NCBI GenBank assembly: GCA_963556145.1
Contig: OY744464.1
Span: forward strand, 1,240,001-1,304,000
Direction of reading: 5' to 3'
Source of the DNA: Hygrocybe punicea
Taxonomy: Eukaryota > Basidiomycota > Agaricomycetes > Agaricales > Hygrophoraceae
DNA: 64,000 nucleotides
In this document: piece after piece, positions 57,843-64,000 of the stretch
Layout: each line of letters starts with the position of its first letter
Numbering within the stretch: the stretch's first letter is position 1
Made by a program: the position numbers and the translations under genes
Notes under the pieces: generated by a model
What the model was told of the DNA's origin: nothing
Seen by the model: the letters and a program-made list of their open reading frames with translations, nothing else
Database searches by the model: none

Positions 57843-58089
57843 GCTTGTCGGTTGTGAGATAGCTGATAGACATTGTCTTTATGTTCAAACCCAACGACCG
57901 CGGTTGTATATTAGCATCATCATCGTGTATTATTAGCCTTCATTTGTAGAAATCAGACATTCATCTCGTCAACGGTTATTGAGAAACTTGGTCCAGCCAC
58001 AGAATGTGCTTTTACTTGATGTGAACTGAAACTGCCAGTGAGAGCTCAGCGGCCTTGTTAGAGCAACACTCTCCACTTTTATCTCTGCG
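57843..58089. other. 3' flank of family gene 4
   Basis: AT-rich flank shared with genes 2, 3 and 5 (TAGCTGATAGA, GTGTATTATTAG). Confidence 0.4.
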
Positions 58090-58645
58090 ACAGTCAGTTA
58101 GCGGCTGAGGCTCTTTCTGTGAAATTTCACCGCTCTCAGGCTCTTGCCAGTGCGGGTTCATCAAGGTCGACATACAGTACAACGTAGCTGGGGGGTTGCG
58201 ACAACTCGAATGCCCATAGGACCTGATGGACGTCTCGAGTCTCGACAGCCTCACCATTTTGCACGATGCGCAGGCAAGAGGATCCTTGCTCCGGATCGTG
58301 GTCAAAAAGGTATGTATGTTTTCAGTTCGACGTCGCAAGATTTTTTACATACGCATTCTGAAGCCGCTACGACATATAAAGGATTTACTGGGGCTGGATT
58401 TACCGTCCTCCAATATACCCCAACTTCTATGATGACCTTCAACGATGACGAGTCGGTGGGACAGAAATTTTAGGAAACGCTCAAGGCAAATCCTTTCGAC
58501 TGAAGTCATCCCCTATTGACGACGAGATGAGATTTCACAGCGACTTTTTTTTCGAAGCAGTATCAGCAAATGTGGGACCTCACTGGGCTCACCCTTGGTC
58601 TCCTCAGATTCAACACCACAAACAACAATTCTTCCATTCGCGCAG
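58090..58645 (+). repeat. Duplicated upstream module, copy before family gene 5
   Basis: Full-length copy with the same ordered blocks, ending in GCGACTTTTTTTTCGAAGC and TGTGGGACCTCACTGG. Confidence 0.75.
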
Positions 58646-58879
58646 TATTAGTTACCCGGAGAACGAGCGATCGATCATGATCTAGACTGCCAGCCGCTCC
58701 CCCTATTCGACATGCCCGTTGCCCATTTGCATCCGCTCCTGCCATCCGCTGATCGAATACAGTCACTGGCAAGAACCCTATAAAAGACCGTCAAGTCCTC
58801 CTCTCCAAACATAACATTGCTTTCGTCTTCACAACCACAATCCACTTTCACCCCCTAACTTTGAACCTTTATTCGAACC
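58646..58879 (+). promoter_or_regulatory. Family promoter, gene 5
   Basis: Same blocks as gene 2 with a short insertion (CACTGGCAAG) before the TATA box. TATAAAA at 58779, 101 bp before the ATG. Confidence 0.8.
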
Positions 58880-60276
58880 ATGTCCAACACCATCTCAATG
58901 AACAATGAATGTCTCTCTGAGAGCATGTCTCGCGCTGGAAGCGAGGGTCACTGGAGCTGGGATCCAGAGTCGTTCACGGTCGTGCTTCGCAGGAATGACT
59001 CACTACGAGATATCGTGAGTCTCATTTAATTTCTTTTGACCTCCGGCACTAGAGCTAACCGTCAACACCGCAGACTAACTCCTCGCCCATGATGCCGGCG
59101 CTTTCATCGCCCACGGTCTCCATGTCCCGATGCTCAACGCTGAAACCCAAACGGCAGCAGAGTGCCTCACCCTATCTTATCACCACTCCCCCTATTTATG
59201 GTGCCCTCCACTCACAATTTCTGTCAAACCCCAAATCTCGGTATCCCAAGGCTTGCACACCACGGCCTCAGTCGTACCCTTTCTCAGATGTCGACTCATT
59301 TATAAATGAAGTCTCGCCTATCGTTGACGGAGATTTGGACGACTTCATAACTAGCGTCGCCAGCATTGACACACTTGGTACCCCGCTTGGCCTCGGCATC
59401 TTAGACCTGACCAACAAAGACGGTGCACCGTTTAACGGGATGGGCGTTGTTGACCTGCCCCAGAAAGCGCCCGTCGAAAATGATGAAGGCGATTCTATCA
59501 AGCACACCGGCAATCGGCATGTCTCGTTCACCCTCATCGATGAAGTTTTCACTACCTTTCCATCTTCGCCATCAGTCCATCAGCACGTTCTCACCGCCGG
59601 TGTTGCTAATCATTCCATTGCTGCACGTATACCGACACGGTATCCACATGAATCCATGGAAACCGACAGTGGAGAGTATTTCCCTATGCAGAACATTGGC
59701 CTTTGCTCGCTGCTCCAGCACGTTTTTGCCGCCCGTACACTTGCCGCCCGCACGCCTACTCCGTACCCACATGACTCCATGGAAGCTGGCGGGGAGTATT
59801 TCCCTATGCAGCACGCAGGGCTCTGCTCACTGTTCCAACACGTTTTCGCCGCCCGTAACCTTGCTACAGACACACCTATACATGACTTTATGCAAGCGCT
59901 CGACGAGGAGTATTTCACTACACAGGACGTAGACGTCTTGAGTTCCTCGCCACGCATTCCTGCTCGAACCGTCGCCGCACGCATACCCACTCCATACCCA
60001 TGTCACGTCATGGAGGCCCCAGACGGGGAGTATTTTCCCGAACAGAATCTGGAGATTGTCTTCGGCCTCGCTAGCAGTGATGGCGAAGCGTGCGATGACA
60101 CCGGCATCGTAGGTCCCCACGGGGACACAGGGCATATCCTGCTCGGTGGGGATGATGCCGAGTCTGTTCATGCCAAACCGGTGTCACGCATGTTGATTCA
60201 AGAAGTGGGATACGCCTTCTCCTCTACCCGCCACATATCCCGTTCCCGTTTGCCAGATCAAAAGGTCGTCGCGTAA
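58880..60276 (+). CDS. TPTPYP repeat-family protein 5 (divergent)
   Basis: Exons 58880-59014 and 59074-60276, 445 residues. The head matches proteins 2-4. It keeps the LGTPLGLGILDLTNKDGAPF block that protein 1 has early, so it links the short and long members. Repeats are diverged: ARIPTRYPHESMET, ARTPTPYPHDSMEA, a decayed DTPIHDFMQA and ARIPTPYPCHVMEA. Spacers read CSLLQHVFAARTL rather than PSLQRVVATHIS. The tail differs (MLIQEVGYAFSS). Function unknown. Confidence 0.8.
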
Positions 60277-60904
60277 CCATACTCATTCGCACTTTTTTGT
60301 GGAATTGTCACGGTGACGACAATCTGATAGATATATATTCCTTTGCAGTTGTGTATTACCATCATCACTTGATGTATTATTAGTACCCAATACAGACATC
60401 ATCGCATGCATGTTCACATTCTTCAGGTTACTCTGGTCCTGTCAGCCATTTGTTTATTGCTGTCACGGTTTGCTCTAAACTTTCTACTTGACCAACCTTC
60501 GGCTGCCTCTGTCTCCAATCCTTAGTGACGAACCCCAACCTCCCTCCACAAAGCGTCGAATCTGCTGAGGACGAGGATGAGGACGAGGACAAACTCCTGA
60601 CTGCACGTATTGCGATGAACACCGCACCAGATCGACCGGAAAAGACCACGCGTAAAGCGCAGTGCCAAAATGACATCTGGCCATGACATCCGGCCATGAC
60701 ATCAAAAGGCCAAATAGGACTCGACGCCCCGTCCAACTCGTCAGGGACAAGTGGAGAAGAATAAAACAAACCGAATTAATGGCCACGAAACAAGCATGGA
60801 CGAAACCGAATGAAATCGACTTGCTGTCAACGCGAGGGGTCCAGCAGTGCGATAAGACCTGACCCGTTTGCTTTATATGACACTGATGAGCCATTGTAGC
60901 AGCC
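60277..60904. other. Intergenic stretch
   Basis: 3' flank of family gene 5, then a plus-strand Glu/Asp-rich coding-like segment near 60560-60600. No intact gene. Confidence 0.4.
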
Positions 60905-61545
60905 AGTGAGAGTGGGAAGACCTCTATCGGGAAGGTCTCATTCAGCGCCAGTAGAAACAGATGGGGCACCGCGGTCGCTCGTCATCCTCACTGGCCTCGA
61001 GACCCTTTTCCAGCAACGGTTGCATAAAATGCCCCAGGACTATATTGCCGGGTTGGTATACGACGACAACTCTAAAGCGCTTGCCATCATCAAACGAGAT
61101 TACAAAGTCGTTGGGGTATCTGTTACCGACTATTTCCCCACCCCGGTTTTGCGTTTTTTTTGCCACCTCTTCTGCAGATCAAGACAAGGTACGATTATTG
61201 ATCACTGACCTGTCTGATCGCCGTCCAATATCTACGCAACAATCTGGACTGGATACATTAAAAGATCACGAAGATGGAACAATCATGCAGTGTGCAACAT
61301 GCTACGAAAAGTGGACTACCTCGCGAAAGTGGACGTTATTACTCAACAGCGAAAGGCCATTTTGTCAAAGATCGAGGGAATGAACAAGTCACACATATCG
61401 TCTATCCAGGCTTGCCCCACATCCAAGATAGTGCACCGTCCGACGTCACTGTCGAACTCAAGGATATTCCGGGACTGAGTAACAAACAGGATGGCGCTCC
61501 CTTATGTCGTATTTTAACTGTCATCATCCCGACGGAAATGGGAGA
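60905..61545 (+). pseudogene. GCN5-type histone acetyltransferase fragment
   Basis: Pieces in changing frames follow GCN5 order: SLVILTGLETLFQQRLHKMP, DYIAGLVYDDNSKALAIIKR, VFFATSSADQ, then IMQCNMLRKVDYLAK, ITQQRKAILSKIEGMNKSH and a PGL...DVTVELKDIPGL segment. The acetyl-CoA-binding and C-terminal catalytic parts between VFFAT and the IMQC block are missing or scrambled, and no bromodomain follows. It cannot encode an active enzyme. A full gene is expected elsewhere in the genome. Confidence 0.7.
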
Positions 61546-61837
61546 GAGTGGACGGATACCAAGACCGGTGACCATCTCTCAGCGAGTCTTAATTGGAACC
61601 TCAGTAGGAGAGGTTTCCAGACTTGGATAAGTTGGGTTGACAGTCTCAAATGAATTTAGGTTAGGGATTGAGGGCAGTCGACAGCTAGATTCCTACCCTT
61701 TCTCAGGAGGCATTTCTTCACCATTGGTTGTGCTCAAGCGCTGACCACCCAATTTTTTACGTTTTCGGACTTGCATTGATCGGCAAATATTGGTGAGCCT
61801 GCAACAGTTACTTGCCCTCAACTAATCTCATGGCTTA

Positions 61838-62511
61838 CTAGTATTCGTTTTGTTGTACTATGCTTGATGGATGGCTCAATGTACGAGGTCGACCGTTCGT
61901 GGTTTCGGGATCGGCGTAATACTCCAACCCAGAAATTCTAGGTAAAATGAAAATGAAATACGTCAATCCAAAAGGTGCAGTCCAGAGTAATCCCGTTATC
62001 TTTGCAGATCGCAGTTTACCGTGATCATCACTCCATGAAATGTTAAGGCGTCTCCACTCTCGTTCTTGGTTGCGGCTGCGGTGGTGTAACGTTGGTCCCG
62101 CATACCCAGTACACATTCTCCAAACGACTGACAGGCTCCGGAGACTCGAAACGGGTGGCAGACCTAGCTGCTGGAGATGGCTTAGAATGGGATCTGCTGA
62201 TGAAAGCATCGAGGCTGGTTCAGAGGTGATGGTGGGGTCGAAGATAACTATAGCGAGTTCGAGGCTCTGGAGTGATGGTGGAAGATGCATGAAATTATCA
62301 GAGGGAGCCGGCGATGTATAAGAAAAGTCCACAAGCGATGTACATAATCCCAGAAGACGAACAGGGAACCTGCACACTTCTGGAGTAACTTCCTGGGACT
62401 GGGGTAAATGCACTCGGAGACTAGTGAGCCGAAAACGGACATCGTTGATATGAAGGATATCAATGATCGTTGTTTCATTGAGGGTGTTTACTTCCAAAAT
62501 CGCGAGCTGTC
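61838..62511 (-). CDS. Leucine-rich hypothetical protein (possible F-box/LRR C-terminus)
   Basis: Open on minus from a likely splice acceptor (GACAG at 62512) to the stop at 61838, about 220 residues. Segments such as FRLTSLRVHLPQ, LPPSLQSLELAIVIFD and VSSLRSLSVVWRM have the irregular LRR look of mushroom F-box proteins, but no F-box is seen. It may be the last exon of the gene at 62577-63408: splicing from ATG|GTAAAT (about 62628) to this acceptor keeps the frame, though the intron would be about 115 bp. Confidence 0.4.
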
Positions 62512-62576
62512 ATAAAGAGGACTCCTTGAATCGGTGACCATCATACCAGCGAGTCATAAATGCGTGAGATAGAAGT

Positions 62577-63408
62577 TTACAAAATGGTCCCTGTTGACAT
62601 ACACCTTAGAATGCCTCGATTATTTACCATGCTGATCTCAAAATCACCCCCTGCTAGTTCCTTTATTTGATTATACATGTTCATCAGGCACTGCCGCTCC
62701 AAGTCCGGAGTGTCACTTTGGGGCTGGTAGCGGTTAATGGCGTTAAGAATCAGACATGATGTTGCCGAATGAGCAGCAAGCACTCCTTCATCTCGTATGT
62801 GACTGTATCATAGGTTAGATGGTACAAATGAACAGTGAAAGAAGATGTCCTTACTAGAAGACCTGGAACACAACAGCGGCATCCACACCAAGTTGCAGGG
62901 CAAAAGTCTCCTTGTGTTCGTCAATGAAGGCATTGTGGTTACCACCTTGAAATAGACTCTGATGTAAAAAAAAGTCGAGCATCATCCAAAGAGGGATGGT
63001 GATTAGAGGTCCTGCCAACTTCTGGGAAGAATCTGCTTCTGCCCAGAGGGCAGTCACCTCAGCTCGGAGGGCATCCCCCTCAGCTCGGAGAGCATCCCCC
63101 TCAGCTCGGAGGGCATCCCTCTCTCTTGCTGACTCCTCCCGGTTGTTCCTCACCTCCTGCTCCAAGGCCGCTATCCTGTGGCAGGGTCCAATGTCGATAT
63201 AGGAGAAGGTGATGGGTTTCTCCGTGAGAGCAGAAGAAAGGGTGCGTGAATTTTGTGAAGACGGCCACATGGTGTTGGCAGAAGGGGAGGGTACGAGGGC
63301 GGCAGCAACATCGGAAAGGGTGTGTCCCATGAAGGGTTCGAGATCATGAGCGGGTATTACATAAGACCTTGAGTGGAGGGACCAAACAACGACGTTGAGC
63401 GGATGCAT
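62577..63408 (-). CDS. Hypothetical protein with heptad coiled coil
   Basis: Start at ATG 63408 (MHPLNVVVWSLHSRSYVIPA). The first exon runs to about 62861 and splices (GTAAGG...ACAG) to an exon starting near 62805 (HIRDEGVLAAHSATSCLILN), ending by 62577 or splicing on to the LRR-like exon. Residues 100-140 contain 7-residue units (RDALRAEG, three near-identical 21-bp copies at 63062-63122 on plus), predicting a short coiled coil. It was not recognised. Confidence 0.45.
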
Positions 63409-63927
63409 TGGATCGTCAAAAATTATAATGAAAGGTACTCGAAAACTCACCCATTTTATATGCTGGAAGGAGGCTGACTGGCTAACACACGCAGAGGCTG
63501 CACTTTATTATAGCTTTCCTTCAGAGGTTGACAATTTACAGTGGGTTTCCTAATTGGTTCTAAGATAGAGGTCATCCAAACTCAGCTAACTTAAACACCG
63601 CTCTGGAAAATGAACACAGCATAACACACTGACCTCTAATAAGAAATGTGAAACCATAGATTTATTCCTGACATGTCATTCTATAATTCTACGGTTTCAA
63701 TTTTCAAAATTATGGTCTCAATGTCCAACTCGACATCAAAAAAACAATTTTTTTGTAAATTGTTCTCTAAGACATTTACAAGCGATTTAACAATAGAAAA
63801 AAAAATTGCGTTGGAATATTGGCCACGTTCGGAATAATCCGAAGGAGTTTGAAACTCCGCTTGGTGGGGGGGGGGTTGAGGCGCATTGAGGACGGTGTGT
63901 GGTCAAAACAGGTCCAACTGACTCACC

Positions 63928-63990
63928 ATGGCACCAAGGAAGCTTGGGGCAAAGAAACGGATCATAAATCTGGGGAAATTTGCCCAAAAG
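63928..63990 (+). CDS. First exon of a gene running off the window
   Basis: CTCACCATGG start context, 21 codons (MAPRKLGAKKRIINLGKFAQ, then K) and a GTGTGT donor at 63991. Basic N-terminus; product not identifiable from this piece. Confidence 0.3.
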
Positions 63991-64000
63991 GTGTGTAACT

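Overview
This looks like a gene-dense basidiomycete (Agaricomycetes-type) nuclear region invaded by transposons. The evidence is introns of about 47-65 bp with CTRAY branch sites, fungal genes split by several such introns (chs7, rax2, rei1, mrs6, ado1), a spliceosomal U2 RNA, Crypton elements, and decayed NACHT/TPR genes of the kind that expand in mushrooms. No species is claimed.

Layout. (1) 1-8.0 kb: a CAND1/TIP120-like gene on the minus strand, split by a 7.3-kb LTR element (907-bp LTRs, no recognisable pol) that itself carries a small nested LTR element. (2) 8-11 kb: an orphan NACHT-type N-terminus and a broken protein kinase. (3) 11.5-20.1 kb: two tandem Crypton-like transposons (tyrosine recombinase plus GCR1_C DNA-binding region). 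The first has a nonsense codon and the second reads open. Both are bracketed by three copies of an ~85-bp inverted-repeat motif. (4) 20.2-24.3 kb: a decayed NLR/TPR gene, a U2 snRNA gene and chs7. (5) 26.5-45.7 kb: mostly housekeeping genes: FAM210/NAT2-like, RAX2, REI1, an F-box protein, the Rab escort protein MRS6 and adenosine kinase. A PEPCK fragment and a small secreted protein with duplicated exons lie among them. (6) 46-60.3 kb: four paralogues of an unrecognised intragenic-repeat family (a fifth, shorter member lies at 26.5 kb), each with the same promoter and upstream module, plus a secreted Lys/Pro/Ala repeat protein. (7) 60.9-64 kb: a GCN5 fragment, LRR-like and coiled-coil hypothetical genes, and the first exon of a gene that runs off the window.

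Working together. The conserved genes serve polarised growth and secretion (RAX2 cortical marker, Chs7 chitin synthase export, MRS6 Rab prenylation) and core functions (U2 splicing, REI1 60S biogenesis, adenosine salvage). This is chromosomal neighbourhood, not an operon. Two systems merit most attention. One is the tandem Crypton pair with its candidate recombination sites. The other is the five-member repeat-protein family, whose TATA-promoter module was duplicated with each gene. Spliced models for both, and for the conserved genes, were built by hand; every complete model has a total exon length divisible by three.
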